The notes beneath the pieces were generated by a model. That model had not been told where the DNA came from. It did no database searches and worked only from the letters and a program-made list of their open reading frames with translations. Positions 8,391-14,972 of a stretch of DNA of 21,679 nt are shown here, piece by piece. Both the position numbers and the translations under genes were made by a program. How positions within the stretch are numbered: the stretch's first letter is position 1; each line of letters starts with the position of its first letter. Source of the stretch: Clostridia bacterium DTU080. GTDB taxonomy: Bacteria > Bacillota > Limnochordia > DTU080. Location: contig LFTP01000322.1 of the NCBI GenBank assembly GCA_001513395.1, positions 1 through 21,679 of the forward strand. Reading direction: 5' to 3'.

Positions 8391-8575
8391 AGCGGCTACT
8401 CCTTTCTCTATGGCATTTGAGCAATTCGTTTTGTGAATGACTCTCTCCTGCCCGGGGTCAAGATTGGGCAATAAATGTCGGCGTCCTTGTCACCAAGTCG
8501 GCGAAAAGGAATGTCTGTATCCGTAGGGAAGTCAAGAAAAACCTGGTTCTCGCAAGAGAGGGGTCATCTGTAAAA
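8391..8575. promoter_or_regulatory. Divergent intergenic control region
   Basis: This 185-base space must carry the start signals of the regulator (minus) and the FucI-like operon (plus). I found no strong -35/-10 pair on either strand. A short imperfect dyad, ATTC (8424-8427) and GAAT (8435-8438) around GTTTTGT, lies close to the regulator start and could be an operator half-site pair, but is too short to trust. AGAGAGGGG at about 8554-8562 is the probable ribosome site for the gene at 8576. Confidence 0.5.
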
Positions 8576-9943
8576 ATGGATCCAAAAAGGTATTCAGTCA
8601 GACTGGGTGTGTTGCCGACTGAGCGTTACGGCTTCGGCCATCACGAACGGATGTTGGCGGCGAAACAAAGGGTGACAAAGAAGCTCGAAGATCTGGGTAT
8701 CGACATGGTGACGGTGGACGGGGTGACGGAAAACGGCACGGTGCACGCCCTTGATCAGGTGGGACCCGTCGTGGCCGCTTTGGAAGAGGCCGGCGTGGAT
8801 GCGCTCTTTTTCCCGCATTGCAACTTCGGGAGCGAAGAGACAGTGGCTCACATCGCCCAGCGGATGAAAAAACCAGTCCTGATCTGGGGAGAGCGCGATC
8901 TCGATGAGCGCCGCGAGGTGAGCTCGATCACCGATCGTCAGTGCGGGCTCTTTGCCACGGGTAAGGCCCTACGGCGTTTTGGAATCCCGTTTTCATACAT
9001 TGAAAACTGCCGCGTTCATGACCCGCAGTTTGTGCAAGGCGTCCAGCGCTTTTTGGCCGCCTCAAGGGTGGTCAAAGCCTTCCGCGGCTTACGCATCGGT
9101 CAGATCGGTACCCGGCCGACACCCTTTTTGACTATGATGTGCAACGAAGGCGAGCTTCTGGAGAAGTTTGGGATTACTGTCAGCCCGGTCAGTCTGGTCG
9201 ACATCATTGAAGATGCTCGGGAACTGATGGGTTCGGCTGAGCAGCGGGAGCAAGCCCGCGTTTTTCAAGAGACCATACCGGTCTTTGAAGTCGACCGGGA
9301 AGGCATCGATAAGATGGCTGCCTTGAAGTTGGCCATCTCGCGATGGGCTGAACAAAGCGGTTGCAGCGCGGTGGTGATCCAATGCTGGCAGGCGTTGCGC
9401 CGCTCGTACGGCATCGGGACCTGCATGGTCAATGCCTTTTTGACCGAAGAGGGCCTGCCTGTCGCCTGCGAGACGGATATCCACGGGGCGGTGACCTCGG
9501 TGTTGTTGCAAGCGGCGGTCGGCGGCAGCACTCCCACGTTTTTTGCCGATCTTACAGTCCGTCATCCGGAAGATGACAATAAGGAGCTGTTGTGGCACTG
9601 TGGACCCTTCCCGTTTGCTTTGTGGGACCGGATAAGCCCGGTCAAGGTGACGGCGAAAGGGCAGGCTTTTTGGCGCATTCGGGGCGGGGATATAACCGTG
9701 GCGAGATTTGACGGTGACCGCGGACAGTATGTCCTTGCGGCCGGTCACGCCAAGGGAGTGGACGGACCCGAGACCTGGGGGACGTATCTGTGGATGGAGG
9801 TGAACGACTGGCCTGCTTGGGAAAGGAGATTTGTCGAAGGGCCGTATGTTCACCATGTCAGTGTCGTTCACGGTCATGTGGCGGATGTGTTGGCTGAAGC
9901 GGTTAGGTTCATCGACGGTTTGGGCTTTGAACGCTTGCCGTAA
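8576..9943 (+). CDS. L-fucose/L-arabinose isomerase family protein
   Basis: A 455-residue protein of the fucose isomerase-like fold, shorter than classical FucI (about 590). Seen: N-terminal domain LGVLPTERYGFGHHE, central PVLIWGERDLDE, GLRIGQIGTRPTPF, and the metal-site segment VACETDIHGAVTSVLLQ (E299, D301), then HVSVVHGHVADVL near the end. Known members interconvert aldoses and ketoses with Mn2+; some relatives act on sulfo- or other modified sugars. Oddity: the block that commonly reads CWxE in FucI-type enzymes reads CWQALRRSYG (270-279), so one expected catalytic carboxylate may be missing or shifted. It begins the operon with a PfkB kinase and class II aldolase; the FGGY kinase on the other side of the regulator is a possible partner. 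Confidence 0.85.
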   Translation: MDPKRYSVRLGVLPTERYGFGHHERMLAAKQRVTKKLEDLGIDMVTVDGVTENGTVHALDQVGPVVAALEEAGVDALFFPHCNFGSEETVAHIAQRMKKPVLIWGERDLDERREVSSITDRQCGLFATGKALRRFGIPFSYIENCRVHDPQFVQGVQRFLAASRVVKAFRGLRIGQIGTRPTPFLTMMCNEGELLEKFGITVSPVSLVDIIEDARELMGSAEQREQARVFQETIPVFEVDREGIDKMAALKLAISRWAEQSGCSAVVIQCWQALRRSYGIGTCMVNAFLTEEGLPVACETDIHGAVTSVLLQAAVGGSTPTFFADLTVRHPEDDNKELLWHCGPFPFALWDRISPVKVTAKGQAFWRIRGGDITVARFDGDRGQYVLAAGHAKGVDGPETWGTYLWMEVNDWPAWERRFVEGPYVHHVSVVHGHVADVLAEAVRFIDGLGFERLP

Positions 9944-9966
9944 TTGGACCACAAGGGGTTGGCACC

Positions 9967-10905
9967 ATGGGTTTTGAGATGGTTGGCTTAGGGTTGTGCA
10001 CACATGATTATATAGCCGTTGTGCCGCGCATCCCGGAGTTTGAATCCAGTGTGCGCATGAGAGCCGTAAGCGAGCAAGGAGGAGGGCCGGCCGCCACGGC
10101 CACGGTGGCCGCCCGTCGATTGGGAGTTGACGCGGCCTTTGTCGGAGTGGTGGGTGATGATCATTCCGGGCGGTTCATCCTTGAGGAGTTTCGGCGCTAC
10201 GGTGTAGACATCAGTCAGATGAAAATGCGTCCGGGCGAGACATCGCAGTTTGTTATCTGTTTGGTGGAAGAATCAACGGGCAGGAGGGGTTTTGTCTCCA
10301 GTCCGGCGACCGTCAGGCCGCTGCAAATAGATGAGATCGATCCCGGACTAATCCGCTCGGCCGGATTCTTGCACCTGGACGGCAGATTTCCGGAGGTGAG
10401 CATTGAGGCGGCAAAGATAGCCCGTGAGGCAGGAGTCACCGTTGTCTTGGATGCGACGACGTTTTCGGGAACCAAGGATCTTTTGGGTTATGTGGATATC
10501 CTCATCACGTCTAGGTTCTTTTACGAGGAGATCGCCGAAGGTGAGAGTCCTCTTGACGTGGTTCCCAGGCTACTTGATTACGGAGCTCGGGAGGCGATCA
10601 TCACGCTGGGAGAACAAGGCTGTGTCTGTGCCGATGAGAAGGGCAGTTTCCACTTGCCTGCTTTCGATGTGCAACCCGTGGTTGACACCACGGGCTGCGG
10701 CGATGTCTTCCATGGGGCTTACATAGCGGCGAAGTTGCGCGGCTACGGCCTGCGAAAAGCTGCCCAGTTTGCCAGCGCCGTGGCGGGGTTGAAAGTGAGA
10801 GCTCTCGGCGGAAGGCAGGGCATACCGGACATAGATGAGGTTTTGCAGTTTTTGCAACAAAGGCTGCCCGATGAGTGGGCCAAGCCCTCATCGCAGGTGT
10901 CGTGA
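9967..10905 (+). CDS. PfkB-family carbohydrate kinase
   Basis: A 312-residue ribokinase-fold kinase. Seen: N-terminal GGGPAATATVAARRLG substrate block (about residues 38-53), FVGVVGDDHSGRFILEE, and the C-terminal anion-hole signature DTTGCGDVFHGAY (D240-Y252; catalytic base D246). AAGGGG at 9952-9957 is 9 bases before the ATG. Family members phosphorylate a primary hydroxyl, for example IolC on 2-deoxy-5-ketogluconate, LacC or phosphofructokinase on tagatose- or fructose-6-phosphate, or YihV on deoxy-sulfofructose-phosphate. With a class II aldolase directly downstream and iolB nearby, an IolC-type or LacC-type role is inferred; the sequence does not settle which. Confidence 0.88.
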   Translation: MGFEMVGLGLCTHDYIAVVPRIPEFESSVRMRAVSEQGGGPAATATVAARRLGVDAAFVGVVGDDHSGRFILEEFRRYGVDISQMKMRPGETSQFVICLVEESTGRRGFVSSPATVRPLQIDEIDPGLIRSAGFLHLDGRFPEVSIEAAKIAREAGVTVVLDATTFSGTKDLLGYVDILITSRFFYEEIAEGESPLDVVPRLLDYGAREAIITLGEQGCVCADEKGSFHLPAFDVQPVVDTTGCGDVFHGAYIAAKLRGYGLRKAAQFASAVAGLKVRALGGRQGIPDIDEVLQFLQQRLPDEWAKPSSQVS

Positions 10906-10971
10906 TTAAATCCTGGCGTTGGGTCAGCTAACACGGGAAGTCGGTTCGAAAAAGAAGGAAGGGACTGGCAG

Positions 10972-11820
10972 TTGAGCTTGGCCAATCAGTCTGATCTGTT
11001 GCGTGAGGCGCAAGCGGGAGGCTATGCCGTCGGAGCATTCAACGTGTTCAATCTCGAGACTGCGCAGGCCGTGGTAGCGGCCGCTGAGGCCGAGCACAGC
11101 CCCGTAATCCTGTTGATGTACGATTCTCATTTGGATCACTTCGGTGTGGAAGAATCAGCGGCGCTGGGCCGGATGCTGGCGGAAAAGGCGCAAGTTCCGG
11201 TAGCCGTTCATTTGGACCACGGAGCCAGCTTTGCCCGGGTTGTGAGATGCATACGGGCGGGGTATACAAGTGTCATGTATGACGGATCACGTCTGCCTTT
11301 CGATGAGAACGTAGCGGCGACCAGGCGTATTGTCGAGATAGCCCATCATGTGGATGTATCAGTGGAGGGGGAAATAGGGCATGTGGGCAGGGCCGCCGAG
11401 GGTGAGGAGCGTATCGAGGAGTGGCTCACTCGCCCGCGAGAGGCTGCCGATTTCGTGGAGGCCACGGGGGTTGATTGCCTGGCCGTGGCCATCGGCAATG
11501 CCCACGGTTTCTACAGGGAGGAGCCCAAGCTGGATTTTGCCCGCCTGGAGGCGATCAACAGACTGGTGGATGTGCCTTTAGTCCTGCACGGCAGCAGCGG
11601 GATTCCTGAAGCTGATCTGCGCCGGGCGATTGAGCTGGGCATCCGCAAGGTGAACGTGGGTACTGAGACGCTGACCGCGTTCGGAGCGGCTCTGCGGGAC
11701 AGCCTGGCGCAGACCTCGGGGCCGATTCGGGGACTGGGGCAGCTGTCCGATGCAAGAGCGGTCATGCAGGGCAGAGTGCAGTCTTACATGCAGATATTCG
11801 GCTCTTCAGGAAAGGCGTAG
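10972..11820 (+). CDS. Class II (zinc) ketose-bisphosphate aldolase, GatY/KbaY/IolJ-type
   Basis: A 282-residue class II aldolase expected to cleave a ketose phosphate to dihydroxyacetone phosphate plus an aldehyde. Seen: HLDHG with D82 and zinc ligand H83, SVMYDGSRLPFDEN, VEGEIGHVG (E132, E134), NAHGFY with H178, LVLHGSSGIPE with H206, and VNVGTE, ending FGSSGKA as in many GatY/IolJ relatives. The start is a TTG at 10972 with AAGGAAGGG (10955-10963) 8 bases before it. Known alternatives are fructose- or tagatose-1,6-bisphosphate aldolase and the inositol-pathway IolJ enzyme giving malonate semialdehyde. Last gene of its operon; a strong hairpin starts at its stop codon. Confidence 0.9.
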   Translation: MSLANQSDLLREAQAGGYAVGAFNVFNLETAQAVVAAAEAEHSPVILLMYDSHLDHFGVEESAALGRMLAEKAQVPVAVHLDHGASFARVVRCIRAGYTSVMYDGSRLPFDENVAATRRIVEIAHHVDVSVEGEIGHVGRAAEGEERIEEWLTRPREAADFVEATGVDCLAVAIGNAHGFYREEPKLDFARLEAINRLVDVPLVLHGSSGIPEADLRRAIELGIRKVNVGTETLTAFGAALRDSLAQTSGPIRGLGQLSDARAVMQGRVQSYMQIFGSSGKA

Positions 11821-11851
11821 GGGTGGGGTAGGCGGAGGCCTACCCCACCCC
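11820..11851 (+). terminator. Strong hairpin terminator after the aldolase operon
   Basis: Perfect 14-base stem beginning on the last base of the aldolase stop codon: GGGGTGGGGTAGGC (11820-11833), tetraloop GGAG, and GCCTACCCCACCCC (11838-11851). No T-run follows, so termination may need a factor, or the hairpin may protect the mRNA 3' end. Its place at the end of the operon and before about 950 bases without an intact gene supports the terminator call. Confidence 0.8.
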
Positions 11852-12010
11852 CTGCAGTGTAATGGGGTTTCCTGTTTACCAGCCGGTGCATAGAAGCTGG
11901 ACACCCTGAATGGCTGTGCTTCACTGCTTTGATCCAAGCGTGGTCAGCGGACGGATCCTCATCAAGAGAACCCCCTCAGTACACAGGTTCCGGCGGGGGC
12001 CCGTGCTTAT

Positions 12011-12150
12011 GTGGTCAGTGATGTCGCTGAAGGCGTTGCAGTGAATGTGATCCCGGGAGTCGGTCTACGCGTTGGTCGTGGTGCCTTGTCACTTGATTTG
12101 AGACCATCTACAGAGCGCATGATGCGCTTTCGCCCAGGATATGGCATTAC
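12011..12150 (+). pseudogene. Fossil fragment of an extracellular solute-binding protein
   Basis: Read in the frame starting at 12011, the fragment AVNVIPGVGLRVGRGALSLD then LRPSTER and FRPGYG aligns without frameshift to the intact solute-binding protein at 15277 (VVNVSLAVGLPARRSGMLLD, LRPFIERDRF, HFRPGYE). About 20 of 37 aligned residues match, with a small in-frame deletion after the ER. The DNA is also similar (for example CTTGAT-TGAGACC in both). Similarity fades after 12150 and before 12011, and there is no signal peptide or remaining sugar-binding lobe. It is a remnant of a duplicated paralogue, not a working gene. Confidence 0.65.
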
Positions 12151-12524
12151 CGGGCTTGGGGTGTCGGAATCCATTACCCTGAGTGCTCCTGGGAGCCGAC
12201 CGGATATGTCCGATCTGGGGTATCGTCAGACAGGTGGGATAATCGTAGACTGGCTCCTTGGTCTACCCGCAGGCCAGCACCCCCCATACTGGGATCCTTG
12301 CTTCAGGGCGCCCCTGACAAGGTTTGGATGAACCGAAAACCCATGCTTGTCTGCTTTGAACCTTTACTTGGAAAAAAGATGATATCCAAAGAGGGAATCG
12401 GGCAAATATGTCTAATGCGCGAGTTGTTCCTGTTGTCAGGCAATCTGTGGCACAGCGCAACGGGCAATATCCAAACGCGCAGCATACTTGTGTTCCCCTC
12501 ATCGCAAGACGGCGTCTTCACCGC

Positions 12525-12554
12525 TTGCTTTAAATGCACTACCAAACATATGAT
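12525..12554 (+). promoter_or_regulatory. Possible sigma-70-type promoter for the first solute-binding protein gene
   Basis: TTGCTT (12525-12530), an 18-base spacer and TATGAT (12549-12554), about 240 bases before the gene at 12801. The -10 match is good (5 of 6) and the -35 moderate. The local region looks relatively AT-rich. No transcript evidence; prediction only. Confidence 0.35.
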
Positions 12555-12800
12555 GACGGAAAATAAGGTGCGAAAAGGATAACGAGTCATATGAAGCAAC
12601 ATCACATTCGGTCCGCTTGTCCAGATCTGTCAGGGAGTTGTGAGTTGGCGGTAGGACAGTGCGACATATAGGCAATCCGATGTGCCGCCGTGGCGGAGTC
12701 CCAACGAAAGGCCGTAGCCGAAGCCTGAATTCAACAACTGGTAGATAAGAGTAAGCATCATCATTTGCAGGAGACTACAGAAGGGGAGAAGGTGCTTTCA

Positions 12801-14060
12801 ATGATGCGAATAGTAAAGCGAGTCTCTGTTGTCGCCACTATCTGTGTGCTTGGTATCGCGGTTGCTTCAGTTCAGTCGTTCGCGGAACAGGAAGTGACGG
12901 TTTGGCTGTGGACGGCTCATATGACGGAAGATCGTATGGCGTGGAATGAAAAGTTCACCGAGTCTTATCAAATGCAGTATCCGGGTTGTACAGTACGTTT
13001 CGAGTTCACGGCCTTCGGACCCGAGCCGCTAATAGTGGCCACTGCCGCCGGAGCCGTTCCAGATGTCAGTCTGGTCTCAGCCGCTTATGGCAGAGACTTA
13101 TATGAGGCCGGGGTGATGCGGGATCTGAACGACTTCGTAGAGCGTACGCCTCATGTTAGCATGGACAAGTTCATCCCCGCGGCCCAGATCTTTAATCAAA
13201 AGAATGGCCGCGTTTACGGTATACCGTGGAGCATCGAAGCTGAGGCAATCCTGTACAACAAGAACCACGTTCTGGAGGCCGGCCTGGATCCCAGTCCCAG
13301 CAGCTTGGCTACTTGGGATGCTCTGCTGACCTATGCGCAAAGGCTTACTCAGATAGGCGCGGACGGTACCATAATTCGCAGCGGCTACGAACCATGTCAT
13401 TCGATGATCTGCTTCACCAGCTTTCTCTATTCCAATGGTGGGGAGTTCTATCGCGAGGACGGCGGAGCGGTTGCTTTCAATAGCGACAAGGGAGTTCAAG
13501 CAGCTGAGTTCATGGCCAGCATCAAGCAACAGCATGAGGTGTTTCGTTCGGGTCACACAGTGCTTGATGGCACAATCGCATCCATGGGGCACAAGCACAC
13601 ATCAAGTACAAGGAGGGGATTCACCGAATGGCTTATGATGGCTCCCATTCCTAAAGGTCCTCAGGGTGATCAGCCAAGGGGAGCTACATGGAGCAACATG
13701 TGGGTTATCCCTCGTTCCGCTCCTAACCCTGAGCTTTCCTGGACCTTCATCGAACACTGGTTGAGCCCCGAGCTGCAGGAGGCGGAGTTCTTACACTTTG
13801 GTGGCATACATCCGCGAGCACCGCTAAAAGACTTCTTTAGACAGAGGGCGTTTGTCCAAGCAAGCAGGACTGTTCCTTATATGGAGGCTATGTCCGAGAT
13901 CTTTCTCAATGCCAAGCCCATCGCCTACATCCGGCAAACGGAAATAAACTCGGTCCCTGCGCCTCGGTTGACGGATGCAGTGCATAGGGGGACTCTCGTG
14001 CCCAAGATAGCACTGGATGAAGCTGCTCGCCTAGCCAACGCGATCTTGCAGGCTCAATGA
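12801..14060 (+). CDS. Extracellular solute-binding protein (sugar ABC transporter family 1)
   Basis: A secreted sugar-binding protein of about 419 residues. Seen: signal peptide with basic start MMRIVKR, a hydrophobic core and a likely cleavage after QSFA; then the family pattern EVTVWLWTAH, FTESYQMQYPGCTVRFEF, AAGAVPDVSLVSA, KNGRVYGIPWSIEAEAILYN, FLYSNGGEFYREDGG, and a C-terminal WTFIEHWLSPELQ. No lipobox cysteine. The start is ambiguous between GTG 12792 and ATG 12801; AGAAGGTG (12787-12794) fits the latter. It delivers oligosaccharides or sugars to an ABC permease, but no permease gene is adjacent. A terminator hairpin follows at 14105. Confidence 0.88.
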   Translation: MMRIVKRVSVVATICVLGIAVASVQSFAEQEVTVWLWTAHMTEDRMAWNEKFTESYQMQYPGCTVRFEFTAFGPEPLIVATAAGAVPDVSLVSAAYGRDLYEAGVMRDLNDFVERTPHVSMDKFIPAAQIFNQKNGRVYGIPWSIEAEAILYNKNHVLEAGLDPSPSSLATWDALLTYAQRLTQIGADGTIIRSGYEPCHSMICFTSFLYSNGGEFYREDGGAVAFNSDKGVQAAEFMASIKQQHEVFRSGHTVLDGTIASMGHKHTSSTRRGFTEWLMMAPIPKGPQGDQPRGATWSNMWVIPRSAPNPELSWTFIEHWLSPELQEAEFLHFGGIHPRAPLKDFFRQRAFVQASRTVPYMEAMSEIFLNAKPIAYIRQTEINSVPAPRLTDAVHRGTLVPKIALDEAARLANAILQAQ

Positions 14061-14104
14061 CGGAGAGAGTCTGTTGCTACAGTTAAGACCATTCTTGGTT
14101 TGCG

Positions 14105-14133
14105 GAGGGGCTGACCCAAAAGGGCAGCCCCTC
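14105..14133 (+). terminator. Hairpin terminator of the solute-binding protein gene and intron target
   Basis: Stem GAGGGGCTG (14105-14113) with CAGCCCCTC (14125-14133), extended inside by CCC/GGG around an AAAA loop with a single bulged A. Seven bases later (GCATTTC) the group IIC intron begins, so the original downstream T-rich tail has been split by the insertion. Class IIC introns are known to choose positions just downstream of intrinsic terminator stems. Confidence 0.75.
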
Positions 14134-14140
14134 GCATTTC

Positions 14141-14408
14141 GTGCGCCCGGCATGGCGCGTTTACTCGGGAGTGAAAGTCTCCTGCAGGGCCGATGGGGGG
14201 AACTGCTAGGCAGACGGCGCGGGTGTCCGGCGTGAGGTGGAGTCTGAAGGAAGCCGCAGGCAAATCGCCAGTCTAACGAACAGGAACGGCATAGAAGACG
14301 CCCGCCCTGGGTGAGAAGGCGAATGTCTTCAAAGGCCCATACCCATACGGAAAGTGTGGTCGTATATGAGGCAGGCATAGGCGTGAAGGCAAATGCGCAT
14401 TACCCGGG
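14141..14408 (+). mobile_element. Group IIC intron, 5' portion (domains I-III), truncated
   Basis: The sequence opens with GTGCGCCCGGCATGG, the 5' boundary typical of group IIC introns (the Oceanobacillus iheyensis intron, recalled from memory, begins GUGUGCCCGGCAUGG). Conserved domain I blocks follow in order: CTCGGGAGTGAAAGTCTCC near 14174, CTGCTAGGCAGACGG near 14203, GGGTGTCCGG (14221-14230), and AGTCTGAAGGAAGC (14241-14254), then GTCTAACGAACAGGAAC. A domain III-like segment ends ATTACCCGGGAA near 14410. Domain IV is then cut into by the reverse transcriptase remnant, and no domain V/VI is seen. The copy cannot splice or move. Confidence 0.85.
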
Positions 14409-14468
14409 AAGGGGGCAGCCGGAGTCGACGGCATGTCCGTCGATGAGCTGCTTCCGCACTTGCATAAG
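14403..14468 (+). pseudogene. Group II intron reverse transcriptase, N-terminal fragment
   Basis: In frame on the plus strand this encodes KGAAGVDGMSVDELLPHLHK, which matches the conserved LtrA-type N-terminal block (N-K-G-A-x-G-V-D-G-M-T-V-x-E-L). It joins intron domain III almost directly, so the first residues of the protein and part of domain IV are missing. The match ends at about 14468, where the sequence switches to the opposite-strand fragment. Clearly a remnant. Confidence 0.8.
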
Positions 14469-14478
14469 GTTGGTCCCG

Positions 14479-14594
14479 CATCCGCGACATCAGAATCTCG
14501 TGATTGACGCGGTCGAAGAACTTCGCCAAGTCTATGTCCTCAAACCAGCGCTCGGAATACCCAACATACGGGGACCGTTTCCTTCGGGCTCATC
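14479..14594 (-). pseudogene. Group II intron reverse transcriptase, inverted internal fragment
   Basis: On the minus strand, 14594-14550 reads DEPEGNGPRMLGIPS, matching the RT block that ends R-x-L-G-I-P, and 14541-14479 (another frame) reads EDIDLAKFFDRVNHEILMSRM, matching the invariant D-I-D-L-x-K-F-F-D-x-V-N-H-D-x-L-M block before the YADD region. The order is that of an intact RT, but roughly 60 intervening residues and the frame are lost. The piece is inverted relative to the intron's own 5' half, so an inversion plus deletion, or fusion with a second oppositely oriented copy, occurred. Confidence 0.8.
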
Positions 14595-14631
14595 TGCGGT
14601 TCGTTTGAGGCTCCATCCCCTATCCCGGCGG

Positions 14632-14972
14632 GTGTTTCGGCCGAAGACCCTGGATGAGTGCATTCCGGAGGAACACTTGGCTCGAGTGGTCAAGGATGCT
14701 GGGGACAGCATCGATATGGACCGTTTCTTAGGAGACATGAATGGGTCGGCACAAGCAGCTGTGATACCATGATGATGCTTGAGGGCCTGATCTATGGGTA
14801 TGCTCAGTGCGTCTATCGAGCCGCCGCATTGCCCAAGCGCGATTTCCGAACCGATAGTCGGTTCGGTTCAGAGGCGATGAGGGGCGTAGTCGAAGAAGTG
14901 TTCACTGAGGTGGTTTTGCTCCTGGTTGAGTCGGGGCATGCCAAGCTTGAGGACTGCTTCGCCTACTCCGCA
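14632..14972 (+). pseudogene. Frameshifted DDE transposase, IS1182-like N-terminal part
   Basis: The first frame (14632-14769) reads VFRPKTLDECIPEEHLARVV followed by KDAGDSIDMDRFLGD, resembling the IS1182-type N-terminus (F-R-x-Y-x-x-D-Q, L-P-E-D-H-L-A-R-x-V). A frameshift near 14755-14775 leads to MMMLEGLIYGYAQCVYR, then, after an internal deletion, DFRTDSRFGSEAMRGVVEEV and LVESGHAKLEDCFA, matching the P-D-F-R-T-I-x-x-F and L-E-D-Y-F-V-D-G-T-K stretches. No catalytic core or terminal inverted repeats were identified. An inactive insertion-sequence remnant lying next to the intron remains. Confidence 0.65.

Larger units (their letters stand above)
11853..12800. other. Long intergenic region with decayed coding sequence
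   Basis: About 950 bases with no intact gene. It contains a fossil of a solute-binding protein gene (about 12011-12150) and a possible promoter (12525-12554). The stretch 12300-12560 looks more AT-rich than the operons. Open frames at 12298-12582 (plus) and 12303-12605 (minus) have no ribosome site and no recognisable family and are treated as chance. The stretch 12640-12740 has short complementary runs (for example CCGCC/GGCGG near 12692) that could form an RNA leader, but I recognise no known riboswitch. Confidence 0.6.

Noticed and set aside
12298..12605. Overlapping open frames on both strands (94 and 100 codons) in the intergenic region
   Set aside because: Neither has a ribosome site, a recognisable family or plausible composition; probably chance in non-coding DNA.
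12640..12740. Possible riboswitch or structured leader, including a GTGCGAC word resembling a group II intron start
   Set aside because: Only short complementary runs are visible, the intron-like word is not followed by conserved domain I blocks, and no known riboswitch core could be matched.
14512..14575. Plus-strand reading QVYVLKPALGIPNIRG resembling a reverse transcriptase block
   Set aside because: The minus strand over the same bases gives stronger and longer RT matches (EDIDLAKFFDRVNHE and RMLGIPS) in the correct order; the plus-strand resemblance is coincidental complement.
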